Source of the DNA: CAZZIQ01 sp964654355
GTDB lineage: Bacteria; Pseudomonadota; Gammaproteobacteria; GCF-002020875
Reading direction: 5' to 3'
DNA length: 27,164 bases
NCBI GenBank assembly: GCA_964654355.1
Contig: CAZZIQ010000015.1
Location: 1-27,164, forward strand
The notes beneath the pieces are model-generated. The model searched no databases, was not told where the DNA came from, and saw nothing but the letters and a program-made list of their open reading frames with translations. Below are positions 16,613 through 24,623 of the stretch, piece after piece. The translations under genes and the position numbers were made by a program. Each line of letters opens with the position of its first letter. The stretch's first letter is position 1.

Positions 16613-18526
16613 TTATTTCTTGTCGTCGTTCACCTCTTCAAACTCTGCATCCACGACGTCGTCATCCGCCGCCGCACTACCTGCACCGGGCGCGCTACCG
16701 GCACCGCCCTGGGCTTGCAGATTTTCAGCGAGCTTAGTCGAGGCCTCAGCCAAAGCCTGCGTCTTGGTTTCAATTGCAGCCTTGTCTTCGCCCTTCATCA
16801 CGCCTTCCAGATCACTGATAGCAGACTCAATCGAAGACTTCAGGTCTGCATCCACCGCATCGCCTGCCTCACTCAGCGACTTGCGCACGGTATGAATCAG
16901 ATTATCGGCTTGGTTACGCACACCCACCAATTCATGGAAACGCTTATCTTCTTCTGCATGCGTTTCCGCATCGTTGACCATACGCTGGATTTCATCTTCC
17001 GACAGACCTGATGAGGCCTTGATCACAATCGACTGTTCCTTGCCGCTCTGCTTATCTTTCGCGGAGACATTAAGGATGCCGTTAGCGTCGATATCAAAGG
17101 TCACTTCAATCTGTGGCATGCCACGCGGCGCTGACGGAATGTCACTTAGATCAAAACGGCCCAAGGACTTGTTATCGAGCGCACGTTCACGTTCGCCCTG
17201 CAATACATGCACGGTCACTGCGGGCTGGTTGTCTTCCGCGGTAGAGAACACTTGCTGCTGCTTGGTCGGGATCGTGGTGTTCTTTTCAATCAGCTTGGTC
17301 ATGACACCACCAAGGGTTTCAATCCCCAGCGACAGCGGGGTCACATCGAGCAAGAGAACGTCGGTCACGCCACCAGACAAGACACCGCCCTGGATCGCGG
17401 CACCCACAGCCACGGCTTCATCCGGATTGACATCCTTGCGCGGTTCACGGCCGAAGAAATCCTTCACCGCTTCCTGCACCTTCGGCATACGGGTCTGGCC
17501 ACCGACCAAGATCACATCATTGATATCCGAAGTCGAAAGACCCGCGTCCTTGATCGCAACACGGCACGGTTCGATCGAACGTTTCACCAGATCATCTACC
17601 AATGCTTCGAGCTTGGCGCGCGTGATCTTGATATTGAGGTGCTTCGGACCGGAGGCATCCGCCGTGATATACGGCAGATTCACGTCGGTCTGCTGGCTCG
17701 AAGAGAGCTCAATCTTGGCCTTTTCTGCCGCTTCTTTCAGACGCTGCAGCGCCATGGTGTCTTTCGACAAATCCACGCCCTGATCCTTCTTGAACTCATC
17801 GACCAGGTAATCCATCAGGCGAGTATCGAAATCTTCACCACCCAGGAAGGTGTCACCATTGGTGGAAAGCACTTCGAACTGCATTTCGCCATCCACATCG
17901 GCAATCTCAATGATGGAAACGTCGAAAGTACCGCCACCGAGATCGTAGACCGCGATCTTGCGATCACCGCCCTTCTTGTCCATGCCATAAGCCAACGCCG
18001 CCGCAGTCGGCTCGTTGATGATGCGCTTTACATCCAAGCCGGCGATACGGCCAGCATCCTTGGTTGCCTGACGCTGAGAATCGTTGAAATAGGCCGGCAC
18101 AGTAATGACAGCTTCAGTGATGGTTTCACCGAGGTAGTCTTCCGCCGTTTTCTTCATCTTCTGCAGCACGCGCGCGGAGACTTCCGGCGGCGACATCTTC
18201 TTACCATTCACCTCAACCCATGCGTCGCCATTTTCATGCTCCACGATCTTGTAGGGCACTAAATTGATGTCTTTCTGCACCACGTCGTCTTTAAAGCGAC
18301 GACCGATCAGACGTTTGATCGCATAAAGCGTATTGGCTGGATTGGTGACCGCCTGACGCTTGGCTGACTGGCCAACCACGACTTCATTCTCATCGCCGGT
18401 GAACGCGACAATCGACGGAGTCGTACGCGCACCTTCGCTGTTTTCGATAACACGTGCCTTGTCGCCTTCGAGAACGGCCACACAGGAGTTGGTCGTACCG
18501 AGGTCAATACCGATGATCTTGCCCAT
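16613..18526 (-). CDS. dnaK: Chaperone DnaK (Hsp70)
   Basis: The 637-aa ATP-dependent chaperone (E. coli 638) folds and disaggregates proteins with DnaJ and GrpE. The N-terminal ATPase begins KIIGIDLGTTNSCVAV, and includes VPAYFNDSQRQATKDAG, NEPTAAALAYG, YDLGGGTFDVSI and ILVGGQTRMP. The substrate-binding domain includes LLDVTPLSLGIETLGG. The tail is acidic and ends in an EEV-containing sequence, as in other proteobacterial DnaK. ATG at 18526 is used rather than an in-frame start eight codons earlier. A sigma-32-like promoter lies about 75-100 bp upstream. Confidence 0.98.
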   Translation of the reverse strand: MGKIIGIDLGTTNSCVAVLEGDKARVIENSEGARTTPSIVAFTGDENEVVVGQSAKRQAVTNPANTLYAIKRLIGRRFKDDVVQKDINLVPYKIVEHENGDAWVEVNGKKMSPPEVSARVLQKMKKTAEDYLGETITEAVITVPAYFNDSQRQATKDAGRIAGLDVKRIINEPTAAALAYGMDKKGGDRKIAVYDLGGGTFDVSIIEIADVDGEMQFEVLSTNGDTFLGGEDFDTRLMDYLVDEFKKDQGVDLSKDTMALQRLKEAAEKAKIELSSSQQTDVNLPYITADASGPKHLNIKITRAKLEALVDDLVKRSIEPCRVAIKDAGLSTSDINDVILVGGQTRMPKVQEAVKDFFGREPRKDVNPDEAVAVGAAIQGGVLSGGVTDVLLLDVTPLSLGIETLGGVMTKLIEKNTTIPTKQQQVFSTAEDNQPAVTVHVLQGERERALDNKSLGRFDLSDIPSAPRGMPQIEVTFDIDANGILNVSAKDKQSGKEQSIVIKASSGLSEDEIQRMVNDAETHAEEDKRFHELVGVRNQADNLIHTVRKSLSEAGDAVDADLKSSIESAISDLEGVMKGEDKAAIETKTQALAEASTKLAENLQAQGGAGSAPGAGSAAADDDVVDAEFEEVNDDKK

Positions 18527-18598
18527 GACTGAAACGTCTCCAAAAATCAAAATTCAGTGGCTAGCTGGACCGGCGTTCCGATCCGCTTCTGCGGCCTT

Positions 18599-18626
18599 TA
18601 TTGGGTGGCCAAACCCTCATTTCAAG
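18599..18626 (-). promoter_or_regulatory. Sigma-32-like heat-shock promoter of dnaK
   Basis: On the minus strand a perfect CTTGAAA -35 (18620-18626) is followed after 13 bp by ACCCAATA, a partial match to the CCCCATnT -10. It lies just past the grpE stop and about 72 bp before the dnaK ATG. RpoH control of dnaK is well known in proteobacteria; use of this site is inferred. Confidence 0.5.
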
Positions 18627-18634
18627 GCCGGTTT

Positions 18635-19219
18635 TTAGGAATTCGCAGCGGAAACCACCACGCGTGCCGGACGCAGTAGGCGCTCATTCAGCAAATAGCC
18701 CTTCTGCACCACCATCATGACGGTGTTCGGCTCATGCTCCGGCGATGGCACCATCGATAGCGCTTCATGCTGATCCGGGTCAAAACGCTGCCCCTCAGCC
18801 TCAATTTCGCGCACCTCAAACCGTGCAAACACATCCATGAGCTGCTTCAGGGTTAACTCAACGCCCTCACGCAGCGTTGTCAGCTCAGCATCCTCACCCG
18901 CCGCCTGCAGACCCAGCTGCATGCTGTCCGCAACATTCAGCAACTCACGAGCGAAGCCTTCCAGAGCAAATTTGCGGGCGTGATCGATTTCTCGAACGGT
19001 ACGCTTACGCAGGTTGTCCATCTCTGCCTGCAAACGCACTAACTGCTCTTGATATTCATCCACCTTGCTGCGGGCATCTTCCAACAGCCCCGCGAGATCC
19101 TCACCCGGGGCAAGCTCTGCGGATTCATCCACCGCAGCCTGTATCGCTTCCGCTTCTGCGGCCTGCTCGAATACCTCTTCCACCGTCTCAGGGGTGGCCT
19201 GTTCCTTTGAATCACTCAC
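18635..19219 (-). CDS. grpE: Nucleotide exchange factor GrpE
   Basis: The 194-aa protein releases ADP from DnaK and acts as a thermosensor in homologues. After an acidic, Glu/Ala-rich N-terminal region comes a long helix (about 50-100) containing QAEMDNLRKRT. The C-terminal beta domain contains GQRFDPDQHEAL and VVQKGYLLNERLLRPARVVV, the conserved signature. The start is GTG at 19219, with AGGAG 10 bases upstream. The frame extends 38 codons further, but that part is non-homologous and includes a promoter. It lies between hrcA and dnaK. Confidence 0.95.
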   Translation of the reverse strand: MSDSKEQATPETVEEVFEQAAEAEAIQAAVDESAELAPGEDLAGLLEDARSKVDEYQEQLVRLQAEMDNLRKRTVREIDHARKFALEGFARELLNVADSMQLGLQAAGEDAELTTLREGVELTLKQLMDVFARFEVREIEAEGQRFDPDQHEALSMVPSPEHEPNTVMMVVQKGYLLNERLLRPARVVVSAANS

Positions 19220-19321
19220 CTGCGCACTACTCCTGTCGAATCGATCGTGAATCAACCGGTTCGAGAATTCATCGGGGTTCAAAAAAATTGAGCCACCGGG
19301 TCCATCCGGCAGCTCGTCGCA

Positions 19322-19350
19322 ATCTGGGGGCACATGATCCAGCTTTCAAG
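19322..19350 (-). promoter_or_regulatory. Sigma-32-like heat-shock promoter of grpE
   Basis: On the minus strand CTTGAAA (19344-19350, perfect) is followed after 14 bp by CCCCAGAT (19322-19329). This matches the CCCCATnT consensus at all but one defined base. It lies about 100 bp before the grpE GTG, in the gap after hrcA. A direct repeat CCGGAAAT occurs twice just upstream (19351-19358 and 19366-19373). Confidence 0.65.
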
Positions 19351-19390
19351 CCGGAAATTCAAAAACCGGAAATCGCTGCAACAACGGCCC

Positions 19391-20455
19391 TCAATACCCC
19401 CCATCCAGCGCATTACCAAGTAGCCGCGCGGTCAAATCGACCAGCGGGATTACACGGTCATAGGCCATGCGGGTGGGTCCCACCACCCCGAGCACGCCCA
19501 CCACTTCCTGGTCGACACGATACGGCGCAGTCACCACACTGACATCACCAAACAGATCGTAGCCTGACTCTTCACCAATAAAGATCTGCATTTCTTGCGC
19601 CTCAATACAACGATCCAGCAAACCCAGCAGATCACTCTTTTGAGAAAACGCATCAAACAGTCCACGCAGCCGCTGCATATCAGCCAGCTCGCCATATTCC
19701 ATCAAATGGGTCTGACCACTCACCACAAGAGATTCGTCTGCCGTCGCCGCGTCATCCACCAGCGCCTGCTGAGCAATATCAACCGCTGCACGCAATCCCG
19801 TGTCGAGCTGTTCACGATCACGCAACAACTCATCCATTAACCGCTGGCGCACCGTCTTCAGCTCGCAACCCGACAAACGCTCATTGAGGCGCATCGCGGC
19901 GTCATGCAACTCCTGGGTCGACCAATTGCGATCTGTTTGGAAGATGCGATTGCGCACCTCGTGCTCGTTCATCACCAACACCGCCAACACACGGCGCTCG
20001 CCCATCGGGATGAACTCGATCTGTTTCAGGGTGAGGCGTTCACGCCGCGGCAGCATCACCACCCCAGCCATGCGCGTCATCCGCGACAGCATGTCAGACG
20101 CCGAATGAATCAAGCGCTGGGGGTCATGTACGGGACCGAGCTGGCCCTGCAACTCCGATAACAGTTGCGGATTCGGCGTGCGCACCTTGACCAATTGATC
20201 AACAAACACACGGTAACCCAACGCGGTCGGTACGCGCCCCGCGGAGGTATGCGGCGAACGCACCAACCCTAGGTCTTCCAGGTCGGCCATGACATTGCGA
20301 ATCGTTGCCGGGCTCAACTGCAAGCCTGACTCACGCGACAAAGTGCGCGAACCCACCGGATCGCCACCCGCAATATGGTGCTGCACCAGCGTGCGCAACA
20401 GCTGCAAGGCACGGTCGTTGAGCTGCGCGCTCGAGGATGTGGTGGTTTCGCTCAT
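19391..20455 (-). CDS. hrcA: Heat-inducible transcription repressor HrcA
   Basis: The 354-aa repressor binds CIRCE operators and is held active by GroEL in homologues. The N-terminal winged helix carries VGSRTLSRESGLQLSPATIR and NVMADLEDLGLVRSPHTSAG, then GRVPTALGYRVFVD. The GAF-like core follows. The C-terminal region contains FIGEESGYDLFGDVSVV and GVLGVVGPTRMAYDRVIPLVD, typical of the family. ATG at 20455 has no strong ribosome site. A CIRCE element lies 16 bp upstream, so the gene is probably self-repressed. It heads the hrcA-grpE-dnaK-dnaJ cluster and diverges from nadK. Confidence 0.96.
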   Translation of the reverse strand: MSETTTSSSAQLNDRALQLLRTLVQHHIAGGDPVGSRTLSRESGLQLSPATIRNVMADLEDLGLVRSPHTSAGRVPTALGYRVFVDQLVKVRTPNPQLLSELQGQLGPVHDPQRLIHSASDMLSRMTRMAGVVMLPRRERLTLKQIEFIPMGERRVLAVLVMNEHEVRNRIFQTDRNWSTQELHDAAMRLNERLSGCELKTVRQRLMDELLRDREQLDTGLRAAVDIAQQALVDDAATADESLVVSGQTHLMEYGELADMQRLRGLFDAFSQKSDLLGLLDRCIEAQEMQIFIGEESGYDLFGDVSVVTAPYRVDQEVVGVLGVVGPTRMAYDRVIPLVDLTARLLGNALDGGY

Positions 20456-20471
20456 AAATTCGGATCGAAGG

Positions 20472-20498
20472 TTAGCACTCCGTCAAGGTGGGTGCTAG
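20472..20498. promoter_or_regulatory. CIRCE operator (HrcA binding site)
   Basis: The sequence is TTAGCACTC, then 9 bp, then GGGTGCTAG. The left arm matches the CIRCE consensus at 9 of 9 bases and the right arm (GAGTGCTAA) at 7 of 9, with the exact 9-bp spacer. It lies 16 bp before hrcA and 47 bp before divergent nadK. Confidence 0.93.
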
Positions 20499-20499
20499 G

Positions 20500-20513
20500 A
20501 TCCGCTCACGGAT
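20500..20513. repeat. Inverted repeat next to CIRCE
   Basis: ATCCG-CTCA-CGGAT is a perfect 5-bp inverted repeat with a 4-bp centre, starting one base after the CIRCE element. It lies between CIRCE and nadK and could be part of a promoter/operator region. I do not recognise a regulator for it. Confidence 0.4.
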
Positions 20514-20545
20514 AACAACAACGACAAAATCTCGATACCGACCCT

Positions 20546-21430
20546 ATGCCTGAACCTGCACAACCCGCCTTCCAACGCATTGGCTTGATCGGCAAGTTTG
20601 CGGATACGAGCGTTTCCGCAACCCTCGAACAGTTGAGTAATTGCCTACTCAGCCATGGCATTGAGGTCTTTCTGGATGAGGCCACCGCAGAACTCCATCC
20701 ACGCAGCACCCTGAAAACGTTGACCCGCAGCGAACTGGGCGCGCACTGTGACCTGACCATCATCGTCGGGGGCGACGGCTCCTTCCTGAATGCTGCGCGC
20801 ACGCTCGCGCCGTTCGACATTCCCATGCTCGGCATCAACCTCGGTCGCCTTGGCTTCCTGACCGATGTCGCGCCCTCGCGCATGGAAGAAGAACTCGCGC
20901 TGATCCTTGCCGGACACTACCAACAAGAACAACGCAGCATGTTGCACAGCGGCATTCTGCGAAATGGCGAAATCATTGCCGAAAGCAATGCGCTCAACGA
21001 TGTTGTCCTGCACAAATGGGACGTCGCGCGCATGATCGAATTTGAAACCTACATCGACGGCGAGTTCGTCAATAAGCAACGCTCAGATGGACTGGTCGTT
21101 GCCACCCCAACCGGCTCGACGGCCTACGCGCTTTCCGGTGGCGGCCCGATCCTGGCACCAACGCTGGATGCCTTCGTCCTCGTGCCCATCTGTCCGCACA
21201 CCCTGAGCAATCGCCCGATTGTGGTCGAAGGCAAAAGCCACATCGAAATCGTGCTTAAGGAAGGCAATCAAGGCAACGCACAGGTCACCTGGGATGGCCA
21301 AATCAATCAGCGTCTGCACGCCGGAGATCGCATTCGTATCGAGCGTTCTGCACACCCGCTGCGCCTGATCCACCCCCCCGAGCACTGCACTTATAAAGTG
21401 CTGCGTGAAAAGCTTGGCTGGTCCGGTTAA
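20546..21430 (+). CDS. nadK: NAD kinase
   Basis: The 294-aa enzyme phosphorylates NAD to NADP using ATP or polyphosphate. The catalytic GGDGS motif lies at 75-79. NLGRLGFLTDV (98-108) follows, then NALNDVVLHK and the conserved RSDGLVVATPTGSTAYALSGGGPI block, and PICPHTLSNRPIV. ATG at 20546 has only a weak ribosome site. It is divergent from hrcA across the CIRCE element and precedes recN by 44 bp; nadK-recN pairing is common in gammaproteobacteria. Confidence 0.96.
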   Translation: MPEPAQPAFQRIGLIGKFADTSVSATLEQLSNCLLSHGIEVFLDEATAELHPRSTLKTLTRSELGAHCDLTIIVGGDGSFLNAARTLAPFDIPMLGINLGRLGFLTDVAPSRMEEELALILAGHYQQEQRSMLHSGILRNGEIIAESNALNDVVLHKWDVARMIEFETYIDGEFVNKQRSDGLVVATPTGSTAYALSGGGPILAPTLDAFVLVPICPHTLSNRPIVVEGKSHIEIVLKEGNQGNAQVTWDGQINQRLHAGDRIRIERSAHPLRLIHPPEHCTYKVLREKLGWSG

Positions 21431-21474
21431 GTCCGCAATAACCCTTCGCAAGTCCCCGTAACGACTCGCACAGC

Positions 21475-23199
21475 GTGCTCACCCATCTCGAAATCCGCAA
21501 CTTCGTGCTCGCCGAACAGGTTGAGCTCGATTTGCATTCGGGCATGAGCGTACTGACCGGCGAAACGGGTGCCGGCAAATCCATTCTGGTCGACGCATTG
21601 AGCCTCTTGTTGGGCGAACGTGCGGATCCACAATTGATCCGGCATGGAGAAACACGCGCCGACTTACATGCCGAATTCGACCTCGCCACACGACCCGCCG
21701 TTATCGCTTGGTTGCAAGAGCAAGATTTGCTTGATGCGGATCATGCCCAGCACTGCCTGTTGCAACGAACCTTGCAACGCGAAGGCGCCTCGCGCGCACG
21801 CATCAATGGCATGCCGGTGACGCTGACACAGCTGCGCGAGCTCGGCGATCAATTGGTCGACATTCACGGTCAGCATGCGCATCAATCTCTGCTGCAGCGC
21901 GATGCACAACGCAGCCTGCTGGATGAATTCGGCCAACTCCAGCCGCAACTCACCCGTTTTCAACAGTACTGGACCGAATGGAAACGTATTCAACAAGAGG
22001 CCAACGCAGTCGCGCAAGACGAACAAGAGCGCTTACAAATGCTCGACCTCCTCGGCTTCCAATTGCGTGAACTACAAGAGCTGGCACCGCAAGCGAATGA
22101 ATATGCAGCGCTGAAGCTGGAAAGCAATCGACTCGCCAGCGTCAGTCAATTACAACAATCCAGTCACGATGCTCTGCTTGTTCTAAGTGAGAACGACGAA
22201 AGCAATGCCCTAAGTTTGCTCCAAGAGGCCGAGCACGCACTCCTCACACTGCAAGGATTTGACGCCAGCACCCAAAGCCTGAGCGAAGGGCTCAACTCAG
22301 CCATTGCCCAAATCGATGACCTACGTCAACAGTTACGTCAGTACCTTGATCGCCTTGAAGCGGATCCGCAACGGCTCGATGAAATCCAAGCACGCATTGC
22401 CGAAATGCAGCGTTTAGCGCGCAAACATGGCGTTGAAGCTGCCGCTCTACCTGAGCGTCTGGACACTCTGCGTCAGCAAGTGGATGCCCTTGAAAATGCC
22501 GACGCACATCGCGCCCAACTCGAAGTTGAACTCGAGCAGGCCGCCGCCGCCTGCATGGATGCCGCCACAGCGCTCAGTCAAGCACGCAGCAAGGTTGCAA
22601 AAAAATTGGAAAAAGCAGTCACTACCCAACTGCAAGGCTTAGGCTTTCAGGGCGGAAGCTTTGTCGTTGCACTGGAGAAGGATGACCACAACCAACACGC
22701 ACCACCGACCCATCGCTATGGCTGGGAACAAGTTGAGTTTCTAGTCAGCACCAATCCCGGACAGCCGCCGCATGTCTTGGCGAAAACCGCCTCAGGTGGC
22801 GAGCTTTCGCGCATCGCATTGGCCTTGCAAGTTGCCGCCTTAGAAAACTGTGCGCAGAGCAGTCGCCCGCCTACGCTAATCTTTGATGAAGTCGATACCG
22901 GGATTGGCGGTCGGGTTGCCGATATGGTCGGTCAACGCTTACGTGACCTTGCCGACAAGCATCAGATCTTGGTGATCACGCACCTACCGCAAGTCGCTGC
23001 GCAAGGACAACATCACTGGCGCGTACATAAAGACAGTGAAGGCAAAGGCAAAGACGTACGCACCTGGAGCAGCCTGACAGCATTGGATGCGAAGCAGCGC
23101 ATCGAAGAAATCGCGCGCATGCTTGGAGGCAGCGAGGTCAGCGCCAGTGCACGCGCAAACGCCAAAGAACTGCTGGGAGGTAGCGGACAAACCGCCTAA
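21475..23199 (+). CDS. recN: DNA repair protein RecN
   Basis: The 574-aa SMC-like ATPase (E. coli 553) acts in double-strand break repair. The N-terminal head has LEIRNFVLAEQ and Walker A GETGAGKS (29-36). A long coiled-coil arm fills about residues 150-400, with QLVDIHGQHAHQSLLQ before it. The C-terminal head has the ABC signature ASGGELSRIALA and Walker B LIFDEVDTGIGG, then THLPQVAA. The start is GTG at 21475, inferred from homology, with no clear ribosome site. No LexA box was noticed in the 44-bp gap after nadK. It converges on fur. Confidence 0.96.
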   Translation: MLTHLEIRNFVLAEQVELDLHSGMSVLTGETGAGKSILVDALSLLLGERADPQLIRHGETRADLHAEFDLATRPAVIAWLQEQDLLDADHAQHCLLQRTLQREGASRARINGMPVTLTQLRELGDQLVDIHGQHAHQSLLQRDAQRSLLDEFGQLQPQLTRFQQYWTEWKRIQQEANAVAQDEQERLQMLDLLGFQLRELQELAPQANEYAALKLESNRLASVSQLQQSSHDALLVLSENDESNALSLLQEAEHALLTLQGFDASTQSLSEGLNSAIAQIDDLRQQLRQYLDRLEADPQRLDEIQARIAEMQRLARKHGVEAAALPERLDTLRQQVDALENADAHRAQLEVELEQAAAACMDAATALSQARSKVAKKLEKAVTTQLQGLGFQGGSFVVALEKDDHNQHAPPTHRYGWEQVEFLVSTNPGQPPHVLAKTASGGELSRIALALQVAALENCAQSSRPPTLIFDEVDTGIGGRVADMVGQRLRDLADKHQILVITHLPQVAAQGQHHWRVHKDSEGKGKDVRTWSSLTALDAKQRIEEIARMLGGSEVSASARANAKELLGGSGQTA

Positions 23200-23212
23200 A
23201 GCAAGCCAGCCT

Positions 23213-23683
23213 CTAGCGCCGGCGCTTACTCTGCGCTTTCAAGCAGCTCGGGCACACGCCCTGTAATACTAAATTGTGGTTGGTCAGCTCCCAGCCACGA
23301 TCATCGGCAATCTTGTCCTGACGACGCTCAATGGTGTCATCAACAAACTCTTCCACTTTGCCACAGCGTAAACACAGCAGATGATCATGGTGCTCACCGC
23401 GCTCCAACTCAAACACGGAATGCCCCGTATCGAAGTATTGGCGCTGAACTAAGCCCGCCTGCTCAAACTGGGTCAAGACGCGATACACGGTTGCAAGCCC
23501 AATATCCTCACCCGCATCCAACAACATCCGATACACATCTTCAGCACTGACATGACGCACCGACATGTTTTCCAACAAGCTCAGAATCTTCATGCGCGGC
23601 ATGGTGACTTTCAGCCCGGCTGAGCGCAGCTCGGCCTCATTGGCTTCTTGATCAATCGGCAAGTCCGCAATCTTGTCGGCCAT
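23213..23683 (-). CDS. fur: Ferric uptake regulator Fur
   Basis: The 156-aa Fe(II)-responsive repressor has a winged-helix N-terminal domain: LRSAGLKVTMPRMKILSLLE, then VSAEDVYRMLLDAGEDIGLA, then TVYRVLTQFEQAGLV. The metal region HHDHLLC starts at 98, with Cys104/Cys107 (CLRC) and Cys144/Cys147 (CPSC), two CxxC pairs that fit a structural zinc site. The last residues are basic (KRRR). ATG at 23683 follows GAGG by 9 bases. Another in-frame ATG at 23710 would add nine residues. It diverges from bamE and ends 13 bp from recN. Confidence 0.95.
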   Translation of the reverse strand: MADKIADLPIDQEANEAELRSAGLKVTMPRMKILSLLENMSVRHVSAEDVYRMLLDAGEDIGLATVYRVLTQFEQAGLVQRQYFDTGHSVFELERGEHHDHLLCLRCGKVEEFVDDTIERRQDKIADDRGWELTNHNLVLQGVCPSCLKAQSKRRR

Positions 23684-23840
23684 CTTTGCCGCCCTCGGTG
23701 TGTTCTTCATGAATAGGTCACTCGCACAGGGTTCTGGAGAAACCACAGAAATCGGCGTTGCAGCCCTGCGGATTGCGGGTGAGAATAGCACGCGATTCAG
23801 ATCCATTCCCATTCCGTTCCTGCCCGATCGAGCCTCGCCT
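23684..23840. promoter_or_regulatory. Divergent fur/bamE control region
   Basis: For fur, an extended -10 TGCTATTCT lies on the minus strand at 23782-23790, but the -35 is poor. A small direct repeat, CCATTCC then CATTCC then GTTCC, lies at about 23803-23820 on the plus strand. I find no convincing Fur box (GATAATGATAATCATTATC type). Confidence 0.35.
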
Positions 23841-24275
23841 ATGTACACCACCCGAATCGTTATCCGCACCTTTGCTCTGAGCTTCGGCCTTGCCGCACTC
23901 AGTGGATGTTCCTGGGTGAGTGAGAAATACGATGCATTACGCGACATCGAAGTGCCGGGGCTGCCCGGCGTGTACAAGGTGGACGTCCATCAAGGCAACA
24001 TCCTTGAACAAGAACAAATCGACCAACTCAAACCGGGCATGAGCACGCGTCAGGTTCGGTTTTTGCTGGGATCACCGCTGATCGTCGATGTATTCCATCA
24101 GAATCGTTGGGACTACTTTCATCGCGTGAAGCTGGGCAAGGGTGAAACCACACAACAGCGCATGTCATTGTTCTTTGAAAACGATGAGCTGGTGCGCATC
24201 GAGGGGGACACCATCCCACAACCGCAAGCCCAAGCTGAAGTAACGGTGGGCACGCCGATCAGCGAGACGCCGTAG
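23841..24275 (+). CDS. bamE: Outer membrane assembly lipoprotein BamE (OmlA/SmpA)
   Basis: The 144-aa lipoprotein belongs to the BAM complex that inserts beta-barrel proteins in the outer membrane. The signal peptide ends in lipobox LSGC with Cys23. The family core follows: VHQGNILEQEQIDQLKPGMS, then QVRFLLGSPLIVDVFHQNRW, then DYFHRVKLGKGE. The tail is Gln/Ala/Pro-rich. ATG at 23841 is chosen because the signal peptide begins there; upstream in-frame codons lie in the fur control region. Divergence from fur is the conserved gammaproteobacterial arrangement. Confidence 0.95.
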   Translation: MYTTRIVIRTFALSFGLAALSGCSWVSEKYDALRDIEVPGLPGVYKVDVHQGNILEQEQIDQLKPGMSTRQVRFLLGSPLIVDVFHQNRWDYFHRVKLGKGETTQQRMSLFFENDELVRIEGDTIPQPQAQAEVTVGTPISETP

Positions 24276-24278
24276 GCT

Positions 24279-24623
24279 TTATTCCGCTGCCGCAACGTCG
24301 TCCGCGTCACCGCCGCCCTTTTTCATCGTTTTGCCTTCGGCGGCACGCTGCTTACGCACGGCTTTCGGATCGGCAATCAACGGGCGATAAATCTCAATAC
24401 GGTCACCGGCCTGCAACACGGTATCGCCCTTAGCGACCTTGCCAAAAATCCCCATCTTGGCCGAAGCGAGATCAATCTCTGGAAAATGCCGAACGATGTC
24501 ACTAAGTGCCGCGGCCTGCTGCACCGTGCTGCCAATCGGCACCTCGACTGCGACAATTTCTTGGCGCTGCGGTAAGGCATAGGCCACTTCAATCGTCATC
24601 ACATTTGTTTCACTGCTGGCCAT
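24279..24623 (-). CDS. rnfH: RnfH-family ubiquitin-like protein
   Basis: The protein has 114 aa when started at ATG 24623. It is a beta-grasp (ubiquitin-like) protein of unknown biochemical role. The family pattern is visible: IEVAYALPQRQEIVAVEVP, then GIFGKVAKGDTVLQAGDRIE and IYRPLIADPKAVRKQRAAEG. The C-terminus is Lys/Gly/Ala/Asp-rich. ATG 24623 has GGAG 7 bases upstream and overlaps ratA by 14 bases; ATG 24599 would give 106 aa with a weaker ribosome site. It is coupled to ratA and ends 3 bp from the convergent bamE stop. Confidence 0.9.
   Translation of the reverse strand: MASSETNVMTIEVAYALPQRQEIVAVEVPIGSTVQQAAALSDIVRHFPEIDLASAKMGIFGKVAKGDTVLQAGDRIEIYRPLIADPKAVRKQRAAEGKTMKKGGGDADDVAAAE

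Noticed and set aside
19220..19333. Longer GrpE starting at GTG 19333
   Set aside because: The added residues are non-homologous and would start at or before the expected transcript start of the heat-shock promoter. GTG 19219 has a ribosome site.
20500..20520. Resemblance of TCACGGATAACAA to the lac operator
   Set aside because: The match is short and one-sided, and there is no lac gene nearby. The perfect inverted repeat in this place is reported on its own instead.
23215..23226. Palindrome AGCGCCGGCGCT as a recN/fur bidirectional terminator
   Set aside because: It lies in the fur C-terminal codons (Arg-rich) and has no T-run on either side and no loop room.
23684..23977. N-terminal extension of fur through the bamE region
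   Set aside because: The extra 98 residues have no homology and overlap the bamE start on the other strand. An internal ATG with a ribosome site fits the family start.
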